From Pseudomonadota bacterium (GTDB lineage: Bacteria > Pseudomonadota > Alphaproteobacteria > Rhizobiales > Methyloligellaceae), in the NCBI GenBank assembly GCA_022567275.1, contig JADFHH010000095.1, positions 1-6,557 of the forward strand: a DNA stretch of 6,557 nucleotides, given 5' to 3'. The position numbers and the translations under genes were made by a program. Positions 1 through 5,144 of this stretch are shown piece by piece (positions within the stretch are counted from its first letter, which is position 1; each line of letters begins with the position of its first letter). The notes under the pieces were generated by a model that saw only the letters and a program-made list of their open reading frames with translations, was not told the origin of the DNA and searched no databases.

Positions 1-67
1 CAAAGACTGCGTCGACTGCACCGATCCACCTGACGGGATCGGGTCCGGTGTTGCCCGCGTCGCCAGC

Positions 68-89
68 CGATGTGGCTGAGGCCACATCG
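68..89 (-). terminator. Perfect hairpin directly after the transposase stop
   Basis: CGATGTGGC (68-76) and GCCACATCG (81-89) are exact 9-bp complements around a TGAG loop, and the stem abuts the transposase stop codon at 90-92. The position suits a transcription end or mRNA-protecting structure for the transposase. No T-run follows on the minus strand, so a classical intrinsic terminator is doubtful. It could also protect the element from transcription entering from outside. Confidence 0.4.
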
Positions 90-1457
90 TTACCCATAAC
101 TCGACTCCTGCACGTCCTTCGTTGCCGCGATAGCGGCGGCAAAATCACGACCCCGCTGCAATCCGATCCACAGCGTTTGCGGCCCTGGAAAACCATCGTG
201 TTTGCGGTTGAGGAAGCCGCCAAACCCGGCCACCATGCGCACCATCGTATCGAGTGACGGCGGCTTTTCAGGGGGCGCAAGGCGCTTGGCCACAATATAA
301 ACGGCCTGCCATTCTTCATCGGCGAACACCACGTTGCAGGGCAGTTCCGGGCACTCCCGGCCCAGCATCGTCAGGTACAGAACCCGCCAGGCAATGATCA
401 TATAAAACGCCAGCGCCGGTTCCAGCCGCTCCAATTTCTCCAGTTGCAGTTCCTCGACCTTGCAACCGGATTTGAGAATTCTGAAGTAGATTTCCACCTG
501 CCAACGACACAGATACCAAGTCAGTTTCTCTGCCGCTTGTTCAGCGTTGTCGATGGGCAGGTTGGTCAGCAGCAGCCATTCGACAGGGTCGGTTCCAGCG
601 GCGGGACTTTGTTCCGTGGCCAACAACGCGGTCACCTCGATATCGGGGAGCTTGGCGCCCACCCGGGAGGGGGCCTTGAGTGTGACCCGCACGGCCCGCA
701 GGGTTTGGGTGATGCGTTGCGCCTTGCGGTTTTCGGTCTTGGGCAGGTCGAACTCGACCCGATCGAGCACCGGCGCCGCATCCAGGGCCTGGCGTAGGGT
801 TCGACCATCGGCGAGCAAGCGGTCGTGCCGACCCCGTATCAGGTAGTGCGCTGGCGATGACTGTCGCTGCTGTTCGACGAAGATCTCGTAGATGTCGGCC
901 TCCCGGTCAGCGACATAAATGCACCGGGTGTCCGGTAGGTCGCGCTGGCGTTCACCGACCCGTCGGTAGCCTTCGAGCCAGCGCAGGCTTTCCTTTTCTT
1001 CGATCGGGCGTTGGCCTTTGTCTTGACCCAAGCTTCCCGGTTCCCGGGTCCAGGTCCAGGCGTCGATCACGCCCAGACACAGGCGCTCCGGGGTCACGGC
1101 AAGCGTCGGGTGGAGATACAATCCCCGGCGGTTTTCATAATTCAGCGGCCCCAGCCCCTGCATATCGTTCTTGCCGGTGTAATCGAGCTCGGTGGTATCC
1201 TGGATGCACAAGATGTGACGATGCTCGGCCATCCGCTGCTGGCTGGCCCGATAGTGGGGTTGCAGCACTTGCTGTGCGGTGACCTGGTGGTGGTCGAACA
1301 AGCGGTAGGCGGCGCGGGTCTCATCCCAGCCGCCGCACGCCGCAGGGATGCTCACCGTGGGTTGGTCACCCAAGCGCGACAGCAGTTTTCGGGCGCGGCG
1401 ATTCAAGCGCTTATCGCCCAAGTCGATGCCTTCCAACTCCGCCGCCAGGGCGCTCAT
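90..1457 (-). CDS. IS4-family transposase, Tn5/IS50 group, apparently intact
   Basis: This 455-residue DDE transposase would cut and paste its own element. The N-terminus (about 3-60, with DLGDKRLNRRA and AACGGWDETRAAYR) is the Tn5-type DNA-binding domain. The RNase H-like core shows D87 (CIQDTTELDY), D184 (YVADREADIY) and E322. E322 lies in the IS4 signature Y315-x2-R318-x3-E322-x6-K329, which is fully conserved in spacing. Length is close to the 476 residues of Tn5 transposase. The frame stays open for 110 residues upstream to 1787, but that part is antisense to an IS110 gene and has no family similarity. The ATG at 1457 starts where Tn5-like proteins start, with a GGGGGTG stretch a few bases upstream. 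No frameshift or missing catalytic residue is visible, so the element may be active if its ends are intact. Confidence 0.93.
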   Translation of the reverse strand: MSALAAELEGIDLGDKRLNRRARKLLSRLGDQPTVSIPAACGGWDETRAAYRLFDHHQVTAQQVLQPHYRASQQRMAEHRHILCIQDTTELDYTGKNDMQGLGPLNYENRRGLYLHPTLAVTPERLCLGVIDAWTWTREPGSLGQDKGQRPIEEKESLRWLEGYRRVGERQRDLPDTRCIYVADREADIYEIFVEQQRQSSPAHYLIRGRHDRLLADGRTLRQALDAAPVLDRVEFDLPKTENRKAQRITQTLRAVRVTLKAPSRVGAKLPDIEVTALLATEQSPAAGTDPVEWLLLTNLPIDNAEQAAEKLTWYLCRWQVEIYFRILKSGCKVEELQLEKLERLEPALAFYMIIAWRVLYLTMLGRECPELPCNVVFADEEWQAVYIVAKRLAPPEKPPSLDTMVRMVAGFGGFLNRKHDGFPGPQTLWIGLQRGRDFAAAIAATKDVQESSYG

Positions 1458-1525
1458 GAGGACACCCCCAAGGCTTGCCTGAAGCGCCGTTGCAAGGGGA
1501 ACAGGTAGAGGTCTTTGATCGGCAG

Positions 1526-1904
1526 CTCGGCCCGGTGGCGGCGGTCGGCCCGATCGCCGGCCTGGCCGAGCTGGGCGCCTGCGGCGGCAAGGAAATCGCC
1601 GCCCCCGGATCGGGTCCGGGGCAGAGCTCTTGCCGGCGTCGCCCCGATGAACTGGGACCGCGGCGCCCGGCGCGGGCAGCGGCGCATCAAGGGCGGGCGG
1701 GCTCAGGTCCGCAAGCAACTCCACATGGCAGCCCTCTCCGCCGCTTCGCGAGGCGCCAACCCGGACCTGAAAAACTTCTGTGACCATCTCAAAGCCCGCG
1801 GCAAAAAAACCAAAGTCGCCCTCACCGCCGTCATGCGCAAGCTCGTAATCCTTGCCAACACACTGATAAAAGAGGATCGTCTATGGCAGCCCATTGCCCC
1901 TTGA
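1526..1904 (+). pseudogene. IS110-family transposase, C-terminal remnant with a frameshifting insertion
   Basis: Only the C-terminal Transposase_20 (helix-hairpin-helix) part survives. Frame 2 from 1526 reads LGPVAAVGPIAGLAELG, then GKEIAA up to 1603. The family sequence then resumes in frame 3 from about 1629 with LAGVAPMNWD, then GQRRIKGGRAQVRKQL, and runs to RLWQPIAP and a TGA at 1902-1904. In IS110 proteins the KEIAA and LAGVAP segments are contiguous, so the 25 nt at 1604-1628 look inserted, and 25 nt shifts the frame by one. The N-terminal DEDD catalytic domain is absent because the neighbouring IS4-type element seems to have landed in the gene at about 1525. The missing half may lie beyond the left window edge. 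The remnant cannot encode a working recombinase. Confidence 0.85.
1603..1621. repeat. 7-bp inverted repeat inside the insertion that breaks the IS110 gene
   Basis: CCCCGGA (1603-1609) and TCCGGGG (1615-1621) are exact complements around TCGGG. They make up most of the 25-nt insertion. Its core GGATCGGGTCCGG (1607-1619) recurs exactly at 36-48, in the same orientation, near the other end of the IS4-type element. Confidence 0.6.
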
Positions 1905-1920
1905 CTTCAAACACAGATGC

Positions 1921-2691
1921 TCACGCGTTATCCTTGCGCCGGCGCACCTCGCCGAAAATCTCCCAGTGCTCGCGGCCCTCCATGCCGATATTGGCCTGGA
2001 TTTCAGGGCTGCCGGGGCGCAGGAAGGGATTGGTTTCAAGCTCGCGCGCGAGAGTGGTGGGAACCGTCGGCTTCCCCTGCGCCCGCAACTCACGCACCTC
2101 TTTCGCGCGCGCCTGTAGGGCCGCGTTGCCGGGCTCCACGGTGAGCGCGAAATCGGCGTTGGCTACGGTATATTCATGGCCTGAATAGATCACCGTCTCG
2201 GGCGGCAGCGCCCTGATTTTCGATAGCGAGTTCCACATGGTTTTGGCATCGCCCTCGAACACCCGGCCGCAGCCCATGGTAAACAATGTATCGCCGGCGA
2301 AGGCCACTTTTGCATCGGGGAACCAGTAGGTGATGTGCCCCGCCGTGTGGCCCGGCGTGTCGAACACTTTTGCGGTGAAGGCGCCAAACTCGTAACTGTC
2401 GCCCTCGCCAAGCTTCACGTCGATACCCGGAACCTTGTCCGCTTCATTGCGCGGCCCGGCGATGGTGCAGCCGGTTTCGCCCTTGAGTTCCAGATTTCCG
2501 CCCGTATGGTCGGCGTGATAATGGGTGGTGAGGATATGGGTGAGCGTCCAGCCCTTGTCGGCGAGGGCCTGCCTGACGGCGCCCGCCTCCGGCGCGTCGA
2601 TGGAGGCGGTGAGGTTGTTTTCGCCATCGTGGATGAGCACGCCGTAATTGTCGCTCAGGCAGGGAAACTGGTAGATATCGAGTGTGGCCAT
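1921..2691 (-). CDS. gloB: Hydroxyacylglutathione hydrolase (glyoxalase II)
   Basis: This 256-residue metallo-beta-lactamase-fold enzyme would hydrolyse S-D-lactoylglutathione to D-lactate and glutathione, the second step of cytosolic methylglyoxal detoxification. The metal site is complete: H57, H59, D61 and H62 in THYHADH, H115 in DTPGHTAG, D134 in FAGDTLF and H172 in YSGHEY. The GCGRVFEG segment (140-147) and the C-terminal ETNPFLR motif (219-225), next to the glutathione site, are typical of GloB rather than of generic beta-lactamase-fold hydrolases. Length matches the family (about 250-260). The start MATLDIYQFPCLSDNY is the usual GloB N-terminus, with a modest GGGA upstream. It reads away from the toxin-antitoxin genes, so 2692-2853 must hold its promoter. 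The stop lies about 17 bp from an IS110 remnant. Confidence 0.95.
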   Translation of the reverse strand: MATLDIYQFPCLSDNYGVLIHDGENNLTASIDAPEAGAVRQALADKGWTLTHILTTHYHADHTGGNLELKGETGCTIAGPRNEADKVPGIDVKLGEGDSYEFGAFTAKVFDTPGHTAGHITYWFPDAKVAFAGDTLFTMGCGRVFEGDAKTMWNSLSKIRALPPETVIYSGHEYTVANADFALTVEPGNAALQARAKEVRELRAQGKPTVPTTLARELETNPFLRPGSPEIQANIGMEGREHWEIFGEVRRRKDNA

Positions 2692-2748
2692 GACGGGTCC
2701 CGCTTTGTAATGAAGACATTTACATTCGCCAACCTATCACTGCTTCAG

Positions 2749-2789
2749 CGCGATTGAAAATGTCATGGCTGAATTTGATCACAATCGCG
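2749..2789. repeat. Inverted repeat in the gloB-higB divergent spacer
   Basis: CGCGATTG (2749-2756) and CAATCGCG (2782-2789) are perfect 8-bp complements 25 bases apart. They lie between the divergent gloB and toxin genes. They could be two half-sites of a regulator or a weak stem-loop. No T-run is present for a terminator on either side, and the function is unknown. Confidence 0.4.
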
Positions 2790-2814
2790 GTTAGGATCAT
2801 GCGCTAATATACGC

Positions 2815-2844
2815 TTGACGTACAACGTCATTATGCGTTATGTT
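2815..2844 (+). promoter_or_regulatory. Likely higBA promoter with an operator palindrome over the -35 box
   Basis: TTGACG (2815-2820) and TATGTT (2839-2844) form a sigma70-like pair with an 18-nt spacer. The perfect palindrome TGACGT-ACA-ACGTCA (2816-2830) covers the -35 box and the start of the spacer. A HigA-type antitoxin bound there would block the promoter, which is the usual autoregulation of such operons. A start of transcription near 2851 would leave almost no leader before the toxin ATG at 2854, and no good Shine-Dalgarno sequence is seen there. The toxin may therefore be translated from a very short leader. The binding protein and the start site are inferred. Confidence 0.5.
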
Positions 2845-2853
2845 GGCGATCAT

Positions 2854-3138
2854 ATGATTGAAAGTTATCGCGGCAAGAAGACACGGCAGTTCGCGGAAGG
2901 AAAATTCATCAAGGCATTTTCCGGCTTTGACACCCAAGCTGAAAGACGGTTGGCGATTTTAGACGCCGTTACGTCGCTGGATGATTTGCGAGCGTTACGC
3001 AGCAACCACTTAGAAGGATTGAGCGGAGATCGAAAAGGCCAATTCAGTATTCGCATCAATCTGCAATGGCGTATTTGTTTTACGTGGCCGAGCGATGCCT
3101 CCGGGCCCTGCGATGTCGAAATAACGGACTATCATTAG
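2854..3138 (+). CDS. higB: HigB-type toxin of a type II toxin-antitoxin system (RelE superfamily)
   Basis: This 94-residue protein resembles the HigB branch of the RelE fold, ribosome-dependent mRNA endonucleases held inactive by HigA. Family features are the N-terminal MIESYRGKKTRQFAEG, the LRALRSNHLEGLSGDRKG stretch (46-62), the core QFSIRINLQWRICF (63-76) with R67 and R73, and the terminal DVEITDYH. The open frame extends to a TTG at 2815, but the ATG at 2854 gives the normal length (about 92-95) and the usual MI start. The stop TAG (3136-3138) is also the first three bases of a RIME-like repeat. Codon use is less GC-rich than in the CoA-transferase or transposase genes, which fits acquisition. 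The toxin-first order is the normal order for higBA. No inactivating change is seen. Confidence 0.9.
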   Translation: MIESYRGKKTRQFAEGKFIKAFSGFDTQAERRLAILDAVTSLDDLRALRSNHLEGLSGDRKGQFSIRINLQWRICFTWPSDASGPCDVEITDYH

Positions 3139-3234
3139 AGCACAATCCGAAAAGTGTGAAACGGTTTTCGGATAAATTGTGCGGTAAAACAAACAGATAG
3201 ACCACCAACCTGATTGAATCAGGGTGGTGCTCTA
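3136..3234. repeat. RIME/REP-like double-palindrome repeat between toxin and antitoxin genes
   Basis: The 99-bp element is bounded by TAGAGCAC (3136-3143) and its complement GTGCTCTA (3227-3234). Hairpin 1 pairs GCACAATCCGAAAA (3140-3153) with TTTTCGG (3165-3171) and ATTGTGC (3176-3182). That makes 14 bp with a 4-nt bulge and an 11-nt loop. Hairpin 2 pairs ACCAC (3201-3205) and CCTGATT (3209-3215) with AATCAGG (3217-3223) and GTGGT (3224-3228). This two-hairpin layout, with a CCGAAAA...TTTTCGG stem followed by a TGATTGAATCA stem and TCTAGA, matches my memory of repeats very common in Rhizobiales intergenic regions. It fills almost the whole toxin-antitoxin gap and supplies the toxin stop codon. 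The structure is directly visible; the family name is recollection. Confidence 0.8.
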
Positions 3235-3252
3235 GAGATAAGGCAAGTTGAG

Positions 3253-3543
3253 ATGCTGAAGAGAACCGTACATCCGGGGCTGATTTTGAAAGATGAGCTG
3301 GATGAAATCGATGTCACGCCGACCGAGCTTGCGCGTCAAATCGATGTTCCGGCAAATCGCATGAGTCAGATCATCAATGGCAAGCGTTCAATAACCGGCG
3401 ATACGGCTTTGCGTCTGGGTCACTGGTTCGGCATGAACCCGCAATTCTGGATGAATCTGCAAGCCCAGTTCGATCTGGTATCGGCACGCCGCGGAGCAGG
3501 AGAGCAAATCAGGAACCTGCCGAGAAAAATGGAATTAATGTAA
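3253..3543 (+). CDS. higA: HigA-type antitoxin, XRE/HTH regulator
   Basis: This 96-residue HigA-family protein would neutralise the toxin encoded upstream and repress the operon promoter. It has the family start MLKRTVHPGLILKDEL, a helix-turn-helix at about 24-44 (ELARQIDVPANRMSQIINGK), and the hallmark block RSITGDTALRLGHWFGMNPQFWMNLQ (45-70), broken only by conservative changes. The frame is open from a TTG at 3214 inside the upstream repeat. The ATG at 3253 is chosen because HigA proteins begin with this M-x-RTxHPG motif and a TAAGG stands 9-10 bases upstream (about 3239-3243). This ribosome binding site lies outside the repeat, so the antitoxin has its own translation start. The 114-bp gap to the toxin stop is unusual for a pair that is normally a few bases apart. 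Confidence 0.92.
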   Translation: MLKRTVHPGLILKDELDEIDVTPTELARQIDVPANRMSQIINGKRSITGDTALRLGHWFGMNPQFWMNLQAQFDLVSARRGAGEQIRNLPRKMELM

Positions 3544-3617
3544 AATACCGGGCAGCCGTTTTCCCGATAGAATCTTTATAGCAGCCTGTTTTGCGACTGC
3601 GCGGCATCGATCGCTCA

Positions 3618-3633
3618 GCTAACAATAGTTAGC
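3618..3633. promoter_or_regulatory. Inverted repeat upstream of the GFA-family gene
   Basis: GCTAAC (3618-3623) and GTTAGC (3628-3633) are perfect complements around AATA, about 55 bp before the GFA-family start codon and 75 bp after the antitoxin stop. It could be an operator or a weak hairpin ending higBA transcription. There is no T-run. Apart from this, 3544-3686 shows only GATCGATCG-like palindromic short words. Confidence 0.3.
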
Positions 3634-3686
3634 GGATCAAACCGTGATACGCTCGATCGAAACTAATCGTAAATTGGAGAAGCGCG

Positions 3687-4178
3687 ATGCCGGTTGCGGA
3701 AGGTGGATGTCTATGCGGCGGGGTGCGATATGCGGTCAGCGCGCAACCTATCCGAGTCACAATATGTCACTGCAAATTTTGCCAAAGAGCAACCGGCGGG
3801 GCGTACCTCGTTGAACCGATTTTCGATAAAGCTGTTTTCTCCGTCATTACCGGCGAGGCTAAAACTTATGAACACCGCTCCGAGGGCAGCGGTAAAATGG
3901 TCACTATTCACTTTTGCGAGACGTGCGGCACCAAGCTGTTCCTGACGTTTGAACGATTTCCGGATGTCGCCGGAATTTACGGCGGTACGTTCGATGACCC
4001 GAACTGGTTCGACCGGACGCCGGAAAATTCCAAACATATATTTATCGGGGTAGCACAGCACGCAACAGTCATCCCCGCAGGCGTGAACACCTACCGCGAA
4101 CATGCGACGGCTGGGGATGGCGCACCTGTCGAGCCAACAATATTCGACACGCCCAAAACCATAAGACCCGGCGAATAA
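3687..4178 (+). CDS. GFA (glutathione-dependent formaldehyde-activating enzyme/CENP-V fold) family zinc protein
   Basis: This 163-residue protein has the GFA domain across most of its length. Two zinc sites are visible. C8 and C10 (GGCLCGGVRY) with C77 and C80 (HFCETCGT) would form the structural site. C27, C29 and C32 (ICHCKFCQRATGG) would form the second site, which in Gfa of Paracoccus is the catalytic or glutathione-linked one. All seven cysteines are present. The founding member was described as helping glutathione and formaldehyde form S-hydroxymethylglutathione, but most family members have no proven reaction, so a substrate should not be assumed. It is shorter than Gfa proper (about 190). 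GGAGA at 3676-3680 sits well before the ATG. It probably has its own promoter, since 143 bp separate it from the antitoxin. Glutathione chemistry is shared with nearby gloB, perhaps by coincidence. Confidence 0.88.
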   Translation: MPVAEGGCLCGGVRYAVSAQPIRVTICHCKFCQRATGGAYLVEPIFDKAVFSVITGEAKTYEHRSEGSGKMVTIHFCETCGTKLFLTFERFPDVAGIYGGTFDDPNWFDRTPENSKHIFIGVAQHATVIPAGVNTYREHATAGDGAPVEPTIFDTPKTIRPGE

Positions 4179-4182
4179 CCGG

Positions 4183-4320
4183 CCGGACCCTTTTGCAGGG
4201 TCATGCCGGATATGGAACTGTCCTTTCAAACTCTCATTTTATTGTCCATGGTGCTTGTTTCCCTGTATTTTGACCCGCCTGACCAAACACAATTGCATGG
4301 CATTAATGGGTCCGGACCCT
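4183..4320. repeat. Segment bounded by CCGGACCCT direct repeats; right end is a 12-bp palindrome
   Basis: CCGGACCCT occurs at 4183-4191 and 4312-4320. The right copy belongs to the perfect palindrome GGGTCC/GGACCC (4308-4319). The left copy, GGCCGGACCC, looks like the same palindrome with two bases lost. The enclosed segment is AT-richer than the flanking genes and holds only a doubtful small ORF. Similar GGGTC-centred palindromes border mobile or RAYT-related repeats in other proteobacteria, so this may be a small decayed repeat. That is inference. Confidence 0.4.
4186..4202 (+). terminator. Short stem-loop after the GFA-family gene
   Basis: GACCC (4186-4190) and GGGTC (4198-4202) are complementary around TTTTGCA, 7 bases after the stop codon. 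The stem is short and no T-run follows, so it is at best a weak terminator. It also belongs to a GGACCC motif repeated at 4308-4320. Confidence 0.3.
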
Positions 4321-4322
4321 AA
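4203..4322 (+). CDS. Doubtful 39-residue small membrane peptide ORF
   Basis: An ATG at 4203 opens 39 codons ending in TAA at 4320-4322. The peptide starts MPDMELSFQTL and has a hydrophobic run at about 7-23 (with LILLSMVLVSLYF), long enough for one membrane helix, then a polar tail ending GSGP. I recognise no family. AGGG lies only 2 bases before the ATG, too close for a good ribosome binding site, and the stop falls in a palindrome. Chance open frames of this size are common, so it is listed mainly so that it is not lost. Confidence 0.2.
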   Translation: MPDMELSFQTLILLSMVLVSLYFDPPDQTQLHGINGSGP

Positions 4323-4360
4323 GATAGGAATCGATATCCTGCCGGATTGAAAGCGCCCCC

Positions 4361-5074
4361 ATGAACGTGGACATTATCGATCTTCGCGAATTTTACGCCC
4401 GCCCGCTGGGGACGGTGGTGCGGCGCATCATTGTTCAGCGGCTGCGCGCGCGCTGGGGCGATGTGCGCGGCATGGCCGTGTTCGGATTTGGCTATGCGGT
4501 GCCTTATCTGGGCGTTTTCCGCAACGAAGCGACGCGCCTCGGCGCGCTGATGCCGACCTCCCAGGGGGTCGTCGCCTGGCCGCAGAACCAGCCGCGCCAG
4601 GCTGTGCTCGTGCAGGAGGACGAATTGCCGCTCTCGGATAGTTGCGCCGACCGGGTGCTGGTGGTTCACGGCGTGGAGACAACGGAAAACACTGCTGCGC
4701 TGCTGCGCGAGGTGTGGCGCGTGCTGGCGCCGGAGGGACGGTTGATTCTGGTGGTGCCCAACCGCACCGGCATCTGGGCCCGGTTCGACACCACGCCGTT
4801 CGGCCATGGCCGCCCCTATAGCCGTGGACAGCTGACGCGGCTGCTGCGCGAGGCCATGTTCACGCCCCTCAACTGGGATCAGGCGCTCTATATGCCGCCC
4901 TTCAACTGGCCCGTCCTGCTGCGCTCGGCGATCGCCTGGGAGCGGGTTGGCGCGATTCTGTGGCCGGGATTATGCGGCGTGAATATCATCGAGGCGACCA
5001 AGCAGGTTTATGCCGTGATGCCGGAGACCAAACGCAAGGGCGTGCGGGCGCGCTTCCACCCGATTCCCGCATGA
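4361..5074 (+). CDS. Class I SAM-dependent methyltransferase-like protein (Methyltransf_11 type)
   Basis: This 237-residue protein has the layout of a small Rossmann-fold methyltransferase. The glycine motif I is loose: MAVFGFGYAVPYL (38-50) in place of the usual acidic residue plus GxGxG. The LPLSDSCADRVLVVHGVE region (89-106) corresponds to the LPF-D-SFD-V---H-LEH strand. LLREVWRVLAPEGRLILVVPN (114-134) is the classic post-motif helix and strand of Methyltransf_11 proteins. The C-terminal 90 residues (GRPYSRGQLTRLL and a Trp/Pro-rich stretch) would form a substrate cap. The acceptor is unknown. I recall this family encoded beside gloB in several Rhizobiales, which would make the genes between them an insertion. 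The start is supported by the conserved MNVDIIDLREFY opening, though no strong ribosome binding site precedes it. The degenerate motif I leaves SAM binding unproven. Confidence 0.75.
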   Translation: MNVDIIDLREFYARPLGTVVRRIIVQRLRARWGDVRGMAVFGFGYAVPYLGVFRNEATRLGALMPTSQGVVAWPQNQPRQAVLVQEDELPLSDSCADRVLVVHGVETTENTAALLREVWRVLAPEGRLILVVPNRTGIWARFDTTPFGHGRPYSRGQLTRLLREAMFTPLNWDQALYMPPFNWPVLLRSAIAWERVGAILWPGLCGVNIIEATKQVYAVMPETKRKGVRARFHPIPA

Positions 5075-5144
5075 GGTTGCATCGGATAGGGGATTATCAA
5101 CCCAAGCCGGTTCCTGTTGCGATTTCTGATGGACAAGCGGCGTG

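Larger units (their letters stand above)
1..1524 (-). mobile_element. IS4-family (IS50/Tn5-like) insertion sequence, left end probably cut by the window edge
   Basis: The element is defined by the intact transposase gene at 90-1457. Its right boundary is inferred in two ways. The minus strand at 1524-1511 reads TGCCGATCAAAGAC, which resembles the terminal inverted repeat I recall for IS4 itself (TGCCGATCA core). In addition, similarity to another transposase (IS110 family) begins at about 1526, immediately outside. The window opens with CAAAGAC, the inner seven bases of the same putative repeat in the orientation expected for the left end, so perhaps 7-10 bases of the element lie before base 1. 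That gives a length near 1.53 kb, normal for the IS50 group. The target duplication cannot be seen because the left flank is outside the window. The presence of an IS is sure; the exact ends are a guess resting on a 7-base match. Confidence 0.6.
1525..1920 (+). mobile_element. Right-hand remnant of an IS110-family element
   Basis: This is the DNA of the broken IS110 transposase plus the few bases to its presumed right end. That end must lie in 1905-1920, because the gloB stop codon (minus strand) is at 1921-1923. IS110 elements usually lack clear terminal inverted repeats and none is seen, so the exact end is unknown. gloB is undamaged: the insertion came to rest just downstream of its stop codon. 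Confidence 0.6.

Noticed and set aside
36..1619. The 13-bp direct repeat GGATCGGGTCCGG as the target-site duplication of the IS4-type element.
   Set aside because: Ends set by these copies do not form inverted repeats, and the similarity continues beyond the 13 bases, which a target duplication would not do.
1458..1787. A 110-residue N-terminal extension of the IS4-type transposase frame.
   Set aside because: It is antisense to IS110 transposase sequence, is Pro/Arg-rich with no family match, and crosses the presumed IS end. The ATG at 1457 gives the normal Tn5-like start.
2815..2853. A longer toxin starting at the TTG at 2815.
   Set aside because: The extra 13 residues overlap the likely promoter and operator and are absent from HigB proteins as I know them; the ATG at 2854 fits the family length.
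3136..3234. A CRISPR array or a tRNA/attachment site in the toxin-antitoxin gap.
   Set aside because: The two hairpins differ from each other, there are no repeated spacer units, and no tRNA-like fold is present; it is a single two-hairpin repeat.
3214..3252. An antitoxin start at the TTG at 3214.
   Set aside because: It lies inside the second hairpin of the repeat and adds residues not found in HigA. The ATG at 3253 has a ribosome binding site and the family N-terminus.
3711..4229. A 172-residue open frame opposite the GFA-family gene.
   Set aside because: It is a shadow frame: the plus strand has all seven zinc cysteines and a good ribosome binding site, while the antisense product resembles nothing.
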